Origin: JABDDM01 sp038240295
GTDB lineage: Bacteria > Bacteroidota > Ignavibacteria > Palsa-1295
Direction of reading: 5' to 3'
Length of the DNA: 11,845 nucleotides
Assembly: GCA_038240295.1 (NCBI GenBank)
Contig: JBBSDW010000104.1
Location: forward strand, 1 to 11,845
Numbering within the stretch: position 1 is the stretch's first letter; each line of letters begins with the position of its first letter. This document shows positions 1 through 7,150 of this stretch, in pieces. The notes beneath the pieces were generated by a model, which saw only the letters and a program-made list of their open reading frames with translations, made no database searches and was not told where the DNA came from. The position numbers were made by a program, and so were the translations under genes.

Positions 1-1084
1 CGATATCGCCGGGGTATGCTTCATCGACTGTTTCGCGTGACTGCCCAAATACTTTCTGAGAATTGGAAAGCCTGATCTTTTTTCCGGTACGCGAATGCGT
101 GACTGGCATATCGCGCACGAACATTCCGGAGCAGATTCGCATGAACGCGATGCGGTCGCGATGCTTTGGGTCCATATTCGCCTGAATCTTAAAAACGAAT
201 GCGCTGAACCGATCGTCCTCCGGCTCGATGGTGCCCGAAGTCGTTTCATGTGCTGCGGGAGGTGAGGCGAGATTGAGGAAGCCATCGAGCAAAAGCTGTA
301 CACCGAAATTCGTGACAGCGCTGCCGAAATAGACCGGGGTCTGTTTTCCGGCTTTCACTTTTTCGATATCGAACGCCTCACCGGCGTGATCGAGCATCTC
401 TAATTCTTCGACGATCTTCGCATGCGTGTTCGCGCTCATGATGCTCGTTACTGTCGGGTCATCGAGTCCCGAGATCTTTACGGGTGCGCGATAGGCACCG
501 CCGACCGTCCGCTCGAAGGTGTGCACGGTCTGCGATTGACGATCGAAGACGCCGCGAAAATCCTGTCCCGAGCCGAGGGGCCAGTTCATCGGATATGCAC
601 CGATCTTCAGAATGCTCTCAAGTTCATCGATGAGTTCGATCGGATCGAGCGACGGCCGATCGAGCTTGTTCATGAAGGTAAAGATCGGAACACCGCGGCG
701 GCGGCAGACATCGAAGAGCTTCCGAGTCTGCGCTTCGATTCCCTTCGCAGCGTCGATCACCATCACCACAGCATCGACAGCTGTAAGCACACGATAGGTA
801 TCCTCGGAAAAATCCTGGTGACCAGGTGTGTCGAGAAGATTAATTCGGAAGCCAAGATACTCGAACTGCAGAACCGTGCTCGAGATCGAGATGCCGCGTT
901 TGCGCTCCATCTCCATCCAGTCCGAAGTGGATGCACGTTGCGTTTTGCGCGCAGTTACCGATCCGGCGAGCTGGACTGCTCCGCCATAGAGAAGAAATTT
1001 TTCGGTAAGTGTCGTCTTTCCCGCATCGGGATGCGAGATGATAGCAAACGTACGTCGGCGAGCGATTTCCTTTGGGTCGATCAT
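1..1084 (-). CDS. prfC: Peptide chain release factor 3 (RF3), 3'-truncated by window edge
   Basis: This is a translational GTPase that recycles RF1/RF2 from the ribosome after termination; it acts in the cytoplasm. I translated 361 codons from the ATG at 1084. The GTPase motifs appear in order: G1 HPDAGKTT (residues 18-25), the switch I region RGISISST (63-70), G3 DTPGHQDF (85-92), G4 NKLD (139-142) and G5 GSA (254-256). RF3-specific stretches are also present: FTFMNKLDR, YPMNWPLGSGQDFRGV (165-180) and FKIQANMDPKHRDRIAFMR (298-316). RF3, not EF-G or LepA, is therefore secure. The start is fixed by an in-frame TAA 25 bases upstream; AGGCG lies just before the ATG as a weak ribosome binding site. 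E. coli RF3 has about 529 residues, so roughly 170 C-terminal residues lie beyond base 1. The gene diverges from the next one, and the 288-base gap must hold its promoter, though I could not pick one out. Confidence 0.97.
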   Translation of the reverse strand, partial: MIDPKEIARRRTFAIISHPDAGKTTLTEKFLLYGGAVQLAGSVTARKTQRASTSDWMEMERKRGISISSTVLQFEYLGFRINLLDTPGHQDFSEDTYRVLTAVDAVVMVIDAAKGIEAQTRKLFDVCRRRGVPIFTFMNKLDRPSLDPIELIDELESILKIGAYPMNWPLGSGQDFRGVFDRQSQTVHTFERTVGGAYRAPVKISGLDDPTVTSIMSANTHAKIVEELEMLDHAGEAFDIEKVKAGKQTPVYFGSAVTNFGVQLLLDGFLNLASPPAAHETTSGTIEPEDDRFSAFVFKIQANMDPKHRDRIAFMRICSGMFVRDMPVTHSRTGKKIRLSNSQKVFGQSRETVDEAYPGDI

Positions 1085-1333
1085 GTAGCCGCGCCTAACA
1101 CAAGCGGCTTAGGCGAGGTTCGGGAATGCGAGCCGACTTAGTTGAATTTTACGGCAATATAGGGGAAGGCACAAAAAGACTCGACGGGTAACTTGCTCAT
1201 CAATGATCCCACTGGTTCAATCAAGTTGGCTGAGAGATGAAACGAATTGCGTTGCCACCGTTTTCATTCTCGGATAAATCGGATGCTGATGAGGGTCCGA
1301 TCGAGGCTCCAAGCTAGACTTATAGCCTTGCGC

Positions 1334-1341
1334 TATTTTTG
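1334..1341 (+). promoter_or_regulatory. Candidate Bacteroidota-type -7 box (TATTTTTG)
   Basis: The octamer matches TANNTTTG, the Bacteroidota primary sigma factor -7 element. It ends 31 bases before the ATG at 1373. I see no clear TTTG -33 box at the usual distance. It is one of four such octamers placed just ahead of gene starts in this window, which is what gives it weight. By chance the six fixed bases are expected about once per 4 kb per strand. Confidence 0.4.
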
Positions 1342-1372
1342 TATTTAGGTTCAAATCTTCGTTAGCCTTGAC

Positions 1373-1732
1373 ATGCGTTTTATCGGGCTCATTGTCTCTG
1401 TCATATTCCCGTCTTTCATGCCACTTGCTGCGAGCGCCCAATGGTCACGGAGCCCTCGCTGTCCAATAAACCCTTCAAACGTAACTTTCTCCGACAGCTT
1501 GCATGGAATGTTGATCAATTCAAGTTCGTCGTTTGCAAGCAGCGACGGCGGAATATCTTGGGATAGTCTTGCTACTGTGAGTGCAAGTTTTGCCACATCT
1601 GACGTGTACCTGTTTCGATCTTTCGCGCCTTTGCGCGCAGACCTACCCGAGGCGGCAGAAACGGCTTACTTCACGGCCGATTCAATTTCATTTGTTATCG
1701 AGACTCCGCAATCGTATAACACACTGGGTTAA
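1373..1732 (+). CDS. Short secreted protein with Ycf48/BNR-like motif, probably truncated
   Basis: The 119-residue product starts with a convincing signal peptide (residues 1 to about 23, ending AASAQW), so it should be exported. After it comes 'VTFSDSLHGMLINSS' and then SDGGISWDS (57-65). This resembles one blade of the Ycf48-like/BNR propeller repeat (FxDxxxG...SxDGGxxW), which normally occurs in proteins of 300 residues or more. A single blade and no C-terminal sorting domain suggest a remnant or a decayed gene. After the TAA at 1730-1732 the same frame stays open to a TGA at 1835 and reads plausible protein (KMYDSVYGFRFMQLFSGFGE...). A nonsense mutation or sequencing error inside 'gggttaaaaaatg' could therefore have shortened it. 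A TANNTTTG box lies upstream; there is no obvious Shine-Dalgarno site. The signal peptide is well supported, the family placement is tentative, and the function is unknown. Confidence 0.55.
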   Translation: MRFIGLIVSVIFPSFMPLAASAQWSRSPRCPINPSNVTFSDSLHGMLINSSSSFASSDGGISWDSLATVSASFATSDVYLFRSFAPLRADLPEAAETAYFTADSISFVIETPQSYNTLG

Positions 1733-1852
1733 AAAATGTATGACTCAGTTTATGGGTTCAGATTCATGCAGTTGTTCTCCGGGTTTGGGGAAATAACCGC
1801 TTTCATGATGATGCTTTCGGATGATTATCTGGAGTGAAGCGCGTGTGTTTGG

Positions 1853-2455
1853 TTAGCTCGCCTTTCCCCAATGCTTGCGCTCGAACTCACGAACGGTAAG
1901 ATACTCCTTCGAGCGCTTTGGCTTTAGAAGGACGAGGCCGGTAAGAACATCGATGCGGAATTTGCAGATTTCCTTACCATCGCAGCCTTTGAAATATTGT
2001 ATCGCTCCATAGCGAACCGTGGCGGCAGTGTTCGTATCGGTCGTCCAATACTGATACCCGCTTGGGCAGCGGCTCATCATTTCGGACATCACTTTGACTG
2101 TGTCGTGTTTTTGAAACATCGCCATCGCGGAGGTATCCATGATCTTGTAAATGCGCATCTCGTCCGGAGCAAGATCGGCCGTGGGGTCATAGGGGCCCTC
2201 AGGCATATCTGTCGAGTCCGTGCCTACAGTTGAATCAATCGCAGCTACAACAGGTGTTTGCGCGACGTTCGGCAATCGTTTTTTCGTCGTATCGACCGGA
2301 GGCGCAACGATCAGCGAAGTTTGTTGCATGACGCTGTGATGTTGGGGGGCCGGCACTATAGCGACACGCGTTGTCGTGACATGTTTGTTGGAATACCCGA
2401 AGGCAATGATCGCGATCGCTGCGAGGAGAATGAGTGAAAACGTGACTGGTTTCAT
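1853..2455 (-). CDS. Unknown single-pass or signal-anchored protein, 200 aa
   Basis: I do not recognise the family. Residues 5-20 form one hydrophobic segment (VTFSLILLAAIAIIAF) that acts as a signal peptide or membrane anchor. A Thr/Pro/Val-rich, probably disordered linker follows (about 24-95), then a compact C-terminal domain (about 96-200). The C-terminal domain carries three cysteines (C130, C158, C164) and ends in a basic stretch (KPKRSKEYLTVREFERKHW). The layout suits a periplasmic or outer-face domain tethered to the inner membrane. It sits 39 bases downstream of the DUF2306 gene on the same strand, so the two may be co-transcribed. A TANNTTTG octamer overlapping the end of the upstream gene could give it its own promoter. 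The start ATG at 2455 is the only one that keeps the hydrophobic segment N-terminal. Confidence 0.7.
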   Translation of the reverse strand: MKPVTFSLILLAAIAIIAFGYSNKHVTTTRVAIVPAPQHHSVMQQTSLIVAPPVDTTKKRLPNVAQTPVVAAIDSTVGTDSTDMPEGPYDPTADLAPDEMRIYKIMDTSAMAMFQKHDTVKVMSEMMSRCPSGYQYWTTDTNTAATVRYGAIQYFKGCDGKEICKFRIDVLTGLVLLKPKRSKEYLTVREFERKHWGKAS

Positions 2456-2489
2456 GATCGAAGTTGTATTGGCGCAGAAAGCGTCAGAA

Positions 2490-2497
2490 CAAAGTTA
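2490..2497 (-). promoter_or_regulatory. Candidate -7 box (TAACTTTG, minus strand)
   Basis: On the minus strand the octamer TAACTTTG begins within the TAA stop codon of the DUF2306 gene and ends 34 bases before the ATG at 2455. It matches TANNTTTG, and the spacing is like that of the other three candidates in the window. No convincing -33 TTTG was seen at 17-23 bases upstream. Confidence 0.35.
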
Positions 2498-3190
2498 AGC
2501 TGCAAATTCGGAAATGGTACTTCCGGCGTGAGATTCTTTTCGTTTACGAATCAGATATTTGGGATCGGTTGCGATGACAAGTTCTGCGATCGCGAGGTTG
2601 AACAGCCAGCTTACCCACGCGCTCGTCATGATGACGAGATTGTGATCCATGTTAAACAAGAGCGAGGTGATGGGCACATAGAGCCTGAGCGTGACAGCGG
2701 AGAACGTCATCGCATAACTCCTTACCATCCATCGGCTGTGCTCGACATATTCACCGGCGCGAACTGCTTTGTAGGCGTTCAGCGTCATGTGCAGCCAGAG
2801 GAGCGCCATCACGACAAAGCCAAGATCGGCGATCGGTCCGCCATTCGCATAAAACGCCATGTAAAAACCGCCAGGAGCGCCGACGAAGAGAATTGCAGCG
2901 AGATAGACTTTGCCGATCACACGATGCGCTTTACGAAATCTCGTTCGTGAGATTTTCAAGAACTGGAACGGACCAATGAGCAGCGCAAGCATTCCACCAG
3001 CGATGTGAATATAAAATACTGTGCGCCAGATGGGGTGATGAACGAGCGGTTTCTTCGCAAGGAGAAAATTGATATCAGGGCGAAAGGAGAAATATTGCGC
3101 GGTCATAACGAACAGCAGCACCGCGAATCCTGCGATGGCGAGCCAGAATGGCGACTTGATATAACGAAGCTGGGCCGAACTCAGAGGCAT
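2495..3190 (-). CDS. DUF2306 family integral membrane protein
   Basis: The protein has 231 residues with about six membrane helices (near 13-34, 55-78, 90-115, 119-142, 157-179 and 185-207). It matches my knowledge of DUF2306: a histidine at the start of helix 2 (FYIHIAGGMLAL, H62), GPFQFL at 73-78, HRVIGKVYL (89-97) and a conserved GEYVEHSRWMVRSYAMT block (146-162) followed by AVTLR. The biochemical role of the family is not established. The conserved His and Arg residues next to the membrane could bind a cofactor or ion, but that is inference. The start ATG at 3190 gives a sensible short N-terminal tail before helix 1. The unknown 200-residue gene follows 39 bases downstream on the same strand. 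Upstream lies a 147-base gap that also borders the broken TldD-like gene. Confidence 0.85.
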   Translation of the reverse strand: MPLSSAQLRYIKSPFWLAIAGFAVLLFVMTAQYFSFRPDINFLLAKKPLVHHPIWRTVFYIHIAGGMLALLIGPFQFLKISRTRFRKAHRVIGKVYLAAILFVGAPGGFYMAFYANGGPIADLGFVVMALLWLHMTLNAYKAVRAGEYVEHSRWMVRSYAMTFSAVTLRLYVPITSLLFNMDHNLVIMTSAWVSWLFNLAIAELVIATDPKYLIRKRKESHAGSTISEFAA

Positions 3191-3337
3191 GCGAGATGTG
3201 GTTTCTAATGGAATGACGGTAGGAAGCGGATGAAAGTTTCACTGGGTTGAACTCTTTACCGAGTGCGATTGATAGCAACCGACAGCGACCCTCGAGCGAT
3301 TCACGTGAGACATCAATCGTCAGCTAAGACCCTGTGA

Positions 3338-3865
3338 TCAAACAACTTCGACAGCCTTCGAAAAATCGCCGGAGCTATCTTCTTCCGCGACCTTCACCGC
3401 TTTGTTCGTCCTGACTTCGGCAAGCCGTTCGACGGCCGATTTATACGATTGATCGGTTTCGCGCCAGATGGCTGCACGAAGCGCGAACGCATTGTTCTCG
3501 TATGGGATCAGCTTCGCACCGTTGCGCGCAAATGCGTCGCCGGTACTACGGAGCTGATGCGTATTGTCGAGGCCGTAATCGCCCACGCGCAGATCGACGA
3601 GAAGCATCCGGTGACGGGTCGAATCGGATCTGGTGATGGCGCCATAGCTCGCAGTCATCTGGACATTCTCTTCGTCGCCAATATTATAACTCATGTAATA
3701 AGGCGGCACTGGTTGCGTGCCGAGCGTCGCCATTTCCCTCGTCAGCTCTGACGAAGCAAGCGAAAGCACGGAATCGCCGCTCAGCGCTGCCACACTATGT
3801 TGTGCGTGGAGAATCGAAGGGACGCAAAAAAGAAGCAGACAATAAAGTGGCGTAAGGGCTCTCAT
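3338..3865 (-). pseudogene. N-terminal half of a secreted TldD/PmbA-like protein (inverted fragment)
   Basis: The 175-residue reading frame starts with a signal peptide (1-22, ending LHAQH). It then follows the N-terminal domain of the secreted TldD/PmbA-related family: PPYYMSYNI (54-62), a TASYGA strand, LRVGDYGLDNT (92-102), IPYENN (120-125), ALRAAIWRETDQSYKSA (128-144) and DFS (167-169). It stops abruptly after DFSKAVEVV. In the family this point is followed by a central linker and then the large C-terminal domain. That C-terminal domain lies immediately next door on the opposite strand, starting about 20 bases beyond this start codon. The simplest reading is one gene whose 5' half was inverted. 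Its present upstream sequence is the other half's coding DNA, so its native promoter is probably gone. It could still be expressed as a short secreted protein. The family match is strong; the cause of the break is inference. Confidence 0.8.
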
Positions 3866-3883
3866 ATTCGCAAACCGGTCACG

Positions 3884-4963
3884 TTGTCCATTCTTAAGAT
3901 TGTTGCGACGGCGCAGGCCGTCGATGATGGCGAGCCTCTGGTGCTATCATTCTCTTATGCCGAGCCAACCCCCGGTGCGTGGCCGAACCATGATACGATC
4001 CTGAAGCGCACGAGAGCGCTTGCCGAATCGATGCAGGCGCTTGTGCATGCAAAACGATTTTCCGAAAAAGCTTACACTGGCCCCGTTCTCTTTGAAGGCG
4101 ACGCTGCGCGAGATCTCTTGCTAACGAATATTGTCGCAAGGCTTGCCGCGCACCGCGAAGATGTGCTGGGTGGTGCTGACGTCGCTTCGCTGCTTGGCGG
4201 CGTAAAGCGTTCGGGACTCAAAGACAGGCTCAACACGCGTATTTTGCCCGCGAATATTTCGGTGATCGACGATCCGACGTACTCGCGCCACGGTAAGAAA
4301 ATGCTCGGCAGCTATTCTGCCGACGAAGAAGCAGTCGTACCGGACGCTCCTCTAAAACTTATTGATAATGGATTCCTGAAAACACTTTACATGACGCGGA
4401 CTCCAACAAAGGAGATTCGCGAAACCAACGGACACGCACGTTCGAACGAAGGGATACCGGTCGGCACGGGCGAGAGTGAAGCGGGGCCTGGCGTTGTCAT
4501 CATCAAAGATACAAAAGCGCTCTCGGAGGATACACTTCGCGAACGCCTCTTTCAATATGCTAAAGACGATGGGTATGACTACGCAATGGTCTGCCGATCC
4601 TTTGGGACGACGAGCGATCTTATTGCGGGCGGAGATTTTGGCTTCGCCGATATTTTGGAGCGGTCAAAAGCGATCCAGCCTGCGCTGCTCTACAAAGTCT
4701 ATCGTGATGGTCGTGAAGAGTTGACGCGCGGTGGTGAGATCGCGTTTCCTTCGACGCGTGATCTTCGCGAGATCGCAACCTCGCAGGATACCATTGTCTA
4801 TAACACTCTCGCCCCAGCGGGTGGCGGACTATTTAGCTTCGGTGCAACGATCCCCATGACGCTGATCGGCCCATCCCAGATCCTCAGTCCAGAACTCGAG
4901 ATCGAACGCAGAGAGATGAAAGCGACACCGATCAAAGCGGTGGTGCCGAGACCGTTGGAGTAA
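3884..4963 (+). pseudogene. C-terminal half of a secreted TldD/PmbA-like protein
   Basis: The open frame runs from an ATG at 3797, but residues before about 3884 are antisense to the signal peptide of the inverted half, so only about 3884 onward looks native. From there it follows the TldD/PmbA C-terminal domain: TAQAVDDGEPLVL, YTGPVLFEGDAA, ISVIDDPT, LGSYSADEE, LKTLYMTRTP, ETNGHAR and a closing LSPELEIERREM. The HExxxH zinc motif of true TldD is absent; 'GPVLFEGDAARDLL' stands at its expected place, as in PmbA-like members. Protease activity is therefore doubtful even in the intact protein. About 60 residues of the family's middle, including the usual 'SEG' strand, are missing from both halves. 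No ribosome binding site precedes the first possible starts. The gene ends facing the repeat cluster, convergent with the isomerase gene. Family assignment is firm; status as a pseudogene is likely but depends on the assembly being right. Confidence 0.8.
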
Positions 4964-5007
4964 AGTTAGACTATCGTCGAGAATGGGGTGGCGCGAGAGC
5001 GTTGTCA

Positions 5008-5025
5008 TTTCCGCGAAGGCGGGAA
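5008..5025. repeat. REP-like hairpin (TTTCCGC-GAAG-GCGGGAA)
   Basis: A 7-base stem with a GAAG tetraloop and one G-T pair sits inside 'gtcatttccgcgaagg' and 'cgggaatccatcccc'. The sequence resembles the dispersed 'GTCATTCCCGC...GCGGGAATCC' element seen in many bacterial genomes. It lies 44 bases past the stop of the TldD-like C-terminal half and could also help terminate that transcript, but no T-run follows the stem. Confidence 0.6.
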
Positions 5026-5056
5026 TCCATCCCCGGTATTTTCTTCGCCCTGTAAC

Positions 5057-5108
5057 GATTGCTTCGTCGGTTGATTCGCCTTGTGAATCAATCCTCCTCG
5101 CAATGACA
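5057..5108 (+). repeat. Palindromic repeat unit 1
   Basis: This 52-base unit begins GATTGCTTCGTCGG, has an internal hairpin TTGATTCGC-CTT-GTGAATCAA (5071-5091, one wobble pair) and ends CTCCTCGCAATGACA. It is nearly identical to unit 3 at 5227-5278. The two internal-arm differences (C for T in the loop, T for C in the stem) keep the hairpin paired, so the structure itself appears conserved. Homology continues loosely for about 20 bases downstream ('gagaaatgcgacacgg' against 'gaaaaatgcgatcgtgg'). Confidence 0.85.
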
Positions 5109-5139
5109 CCGTTTGAGAAATGCGACACGGCGATATGAG

Positions 5140-5176
5140 GTCATTGCGAGGAGACCCCAAGCGGACGAAGCAATCT
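5140..5176 (-). repeat. Palindromic repeat unit 2 (inverted, shorter variant)
   Basis: The unit lies in the opposite orientation. Its left end GTCATTGCGAGGAG (5140-5153) is a perfect 14-base complement of the end of unit 1 (5094-5107). Its right end ACGAAGCAATCT (5165-5176) is a perfect 12-base complement of the start of unit 3 (5226-5237). The internal hairpin of units 1 and 3 is replaced by a short 'accccaagcgg' core, so this is a distinct subtype sharing only the ends. Confidence 0.8.
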
Positions 5177-5226
5177 CCCGGAGTGAGGTACTCGGTTTTC
5201 TCGCAGGCATTTTCACCGATTTGAAA

Positions 5227-5278
5227 GATTGCTTCGTCGGTTGATTCGCTTTGCGAATCAATTCTCCTCGCAATGACA
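5227..5278 (+). repeat. Palindromic repeat unit 3
   Basis: This is a second 52-base copy of unit 1. It has a perfect 9-base stem TTGATTCGC / GCGAATCAA around a TTT loop (5241-5261) and the same ends. It ends 43 bases before the stop codon of the isomerase gene. With units 1 and 2 it fills the 357-base gap (4964-5320) between two convergent genes, which is the usual home of REP-like elements. I see no gene in this gap. Several open frames cross it only because the repeats lack stops in some frames. Confidence 0.85.
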
Positions 5279-5320
5279 TCATGGGAAAAATGCGATCGTG
5301 GAATGACAATATCCAGCCAC

Positions 5321-6127
5321 TCACCCAACCACGCGATCGAACTGATTCTTAAACCGATCGTTCGCCCACAAACAAATATCCCACAGGTCAGCAGCCGGTT
5401 CTCCGGTTGATGGCAACGTCTGCATGTAGGTGGGCGGGCCATATTCGGGTGTGAAGGTGAACGCACTGAAGCCGCGCTGCTTCTGTGACTGGATCACTTC
5501 GTCCCACCATCGCTCATGTTGTTTTACACAGCGTTCCCATTCATCTACGCGTGGATCGGGGACTTGCGGGCCATTTTCGTATCCGACCCTTCCATGTAAA
5601 TGCTCGGCGCGGATCGCCGATTCGCTGATCGCTTCGGCATGATCTTCAAGCATCGATTCGGTCACGCAGCACCAATGGCTGAAGTCGATGTTGAGCTTTA
5701 ACTCCGGGAGTTCGCGGACGATCGCGATCGTATTCATCGGCGAAAACAGAGGACGCCGCCGGTGCGTTTCGTGCGCGATCGGAATCCCAATTTCGTTTTC
5801 GAGATTAAGCGCTGTTGCCAGAAATTTAATCTGCTGTGCGTAAGACATAATGTCACGGCCTCCGTGCGCAACGATTTTTTTTGGACTGAACTCCAGCGCC
5901 TCCTGCACCTTCTGACGAAAATGAACAATATGGTCGTCACCTTCGGAATAAACAAGCGCGATGAATTTCAGATCGTGCTCTTTCAGAAGCTTGCGAAATT
6001 TCGGTGCGTCGCGGATCTCTTGCGGAGGCGCCTCGATGCCGTCATAACCGGCAGCTTTGATGCGGGCAAACTGTTCTTCGATCGAGCCCGTCATTCCCCA
6101 AAGCGACTTGTAACATTCCAGGATCAT
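5321..6127 (-). CDS. Sugar phosphate isomerase/epimerase-like TIM-barrel protein
   Basis: The 268-residue protein belongs to the xylose isomerase-like (AP endonuclease 2) TIM-barrel superfamily. Members are mostly metal-dependent ketose epimerases or aldose-ketose isomerases. Barrel landmarks are visible: IKAAGYDGIE (23-32), KIVAHGG (84-90), IPIAHETHR (115-123), LNIDFSHW (145-152), AEHLHGR (174-180) and FTPEYG (225-230). Likely metal ligands are E120, D148, H176 or H178 and E228, the usual Glu-Asp-His-Glu set; E32 and H88 line the pocket. There is no signal peptide, so it is cytoplasmic. Start ATG at 6127 has no clear Shine-Dalgarno site. It diverges from the kdgK operon with only 72 bases between them, so shared regulation is likely. 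It may interconvert a sugar released or used by that operon. The fold is secure, but the substrate cannot be named. Confidence 0.85.
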   Translation of the reverse strand: MILECYKSLWGMTGSIEEQFARIKAAGYDGIEAPPQEIRDAPKFRKLLKEHDLKFIALVYSEGDDHIVHFRQKVQEALEFSPKKIVAHGGRDIMSYAQQIKFLATALNLENEIGIPIAHETHRRRPLFSPMNTIAIVRELPELKLNIDFSHWCCVTESMLEDHAEAISESAIRAEHLHGRVGYENGPQVPDPRVDEWERCVKQHERWWDEVIQSQKQRGFSAFTFTPEYGPPTYMQTLPSTGEPAADLWDICLWANDRFKNQFDRVVG

Positions 6128-6199
6128 ACGTTGAATTTGTCTTCAAAAATTACTTGGGCACAATATACTTCCTATTTTCGCTGAGCGTTATTCAACCGA
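6128..6199. promoter_or_regulatory. Divergent promoter region between isomerase and kdgK
   Basis: These 72 bases separate two divergent starts and must hold both promoters unless transcription starts further out. For kdgK a near-match TATTTTCG (6173-6180, one mismatch to TANNTTTG) lies 19 bases before the ATG, with TTG at 6154-6156 upstream. For the isomerase the minus strand reads TAATTTTTG (6144-6152), one base too long for the consensus. Both are weak. I saw no operator palindrome. Confidence 0.35.
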
Positions 6200-7150
6200 A
6201 TGCCAAAAACTTTCGATCTTGTTGCCCTTGGGGAATGTCTCGTGGAGCTTTCCGAAGCCGCGGATGGCCTTTATCGTATTGGCTATGCCGGCGATGTGCT
6301 CAACACACTCTTCTACGCATCGCGGTTGGGAATGAAGTGCGGCCTGATCTCGCAGATCGGCACCGATCTTTTCACCGATGGACTCACGAGATTGCTCGAT
6401 GCCGAGTCGATCGATCGAGCATCCGCGCCGCTACTTGCAAATCGACCCAATGGGCTCTACGCGATCAAGACCGATGCGGCCGGGCATCCAGCCTATAATT
6501 TTTGGAGATCCGAAAGCGCCGCGCGCGAGACATTGCACCAAACGCCGCACGGTTTACTTGAGGAAACTGCGTTGAGTTCGAAGCATCTTCACATCTCGGC
6601 GATCGCACTTGCTGTCATGAAAGGCAGTGAACGCCTTGTTGATCTCGCAAGATCGCTTGGTGGCAAAACGACTGTGAGCTTCGATACCAATGTCCGAGTC
6701 GCACTTTGGAAGGACCTGGGTGAATTACGAATTTGTATACAGGCATTTGGCTCCGCTACCAATTTTCTCTTCGTAACCGATAGCGATGATGAGGCGCTCT
6801 ATGGGCTACGCTCACCAAATTCCGCTATCGCTGCATATTGCCAGATGGGCTACAGTACGATCCTTTACCGAAGAGGCGCCGAAGGTTGCGTCCTCTATCA
6901 AGACGGAAATGCGACGAACATGCCAGCCCGCAGAGTTGATGTCGTTGACACGACGGGAGCCGGCGACGCATTTAATGCCGGATTTCTTCGCGCCTATCTG
7001 GCTGGCGAAGCACTCACTGAATGTGCGCGGCAGGCGAATGCAGTCGCATCGTGCGCTCTTGGTGTTCGAGGCGGGCTCAATTTCTCGTTCGATCGAGCAA
7101 TGGCGGAAGAAGCCATAAGCGAACTCACTCGTTCAAACTTCGCGGCATGA
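6200..7150 (+). CDS. kdgK: 2-keto-3-deoxygluconate (KDG) kinase, PfkB family
   Basis: It phosphorylates 2-keto-3-deoxygluconate to KDPG with ATP, feeding the lower Entner-Doudoroff route in the cytoplasm. The 316-residue product matches KdgK along its length: GECLVELSE (11-19), AGDVLNTLFYASRLG (30-44), IGTDLF (53-58), NGLYAIKTDAAG (84-95), FWRSESAAR (101-109), the SFDTNVRVALW strand (160-170) that corresponds to FDxNxRxxLW of the family, and the PfkB signature DTTGAGDAF (250-258) with catalytic Asp D256. The usual GGD near residue 30 is AGD here, a mild change. Length is normal. The ATG at 6200 has no clear ribosome binding site. The stop overlaps the start of the mannosidase gene as ATGA (7147-7150), so the two are probably translationally coupled. 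Another PfkB sugar kinase specificity is possible, but the WR..SAA and NxRxxLW pattern favours KDG. Confidence 0.85.
   Translation: MPKTFDLVALGECLVELSEAADGLYRIGYAGDVLNTLFYASRLGMKCGLISQIGTDLFTDGLTRLLDAESIDRASAPLLANRPNGLYAIKTDAAGHPAYNFWRSESAARETLHQTPHGLLEETALSSKHLHISAIALAVMKGSERLVDLARSLGGKTTVSFDTNVRVALWKDLGELRICIQAFGSATNFLFVTDSDDEALYGLRSPNSAIAAYCQMGYSTILYRRGAEGCVLYQDGNATNMPARRVDVVDTTGAGDAFNAGFLRAYLAGEALTECARQANAVASCALGVRGGLNFSFDRAMAEEAISELTRSNFAA

Noticed and set aside
422..1141. Long plus-strand open frame of 239 codons
   Set aside because: It is antisense to prfC, whose GTPase motifs are all present on the minus strand; the plus-strand product is Arg/His-rich and has no recognisable domain.
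3301..3308. TCACGTGA palindrome as an operator or inversion site
   Set aside because: An 8-base palindrome is expected by chance at this scale, and its partner near 3879 shares only TCACGT; too little to claim a recombination or binding site.
3797..3883. N-terminal extension of the TldD-like C-terminal half
   Set aside because: This part is antisense to the signal peptide of the inverted half and reads as Lys/Arg-rich non-family sequence; it is open by chance.
5004..5300. Possible CRISPR array
   Set aside because: Only three units are present, they alternate in orientation, spacings differ, and the units are internally palindromic with no cas genes nearby. REP-like elements explain it.
4829..5466. 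Minus-strand open frames of 78, 99 and 153 codons with peptides such as ARRIDSQ and KANQPTKQS
   Set aside because: They are translations of the palindromic repeats in different frames and run into the ends of real genes on both sides. Such peptides are typical false gene calls in repeat clusters.
7021..7146. Upstream extension of the mannosidase frame by 42 codons
   Set aside because: It lies inside kdgK in another frame and precedes the GH38 first strand, which begins right after the ATG at 7147; the ATGA overlap gives a natural start.
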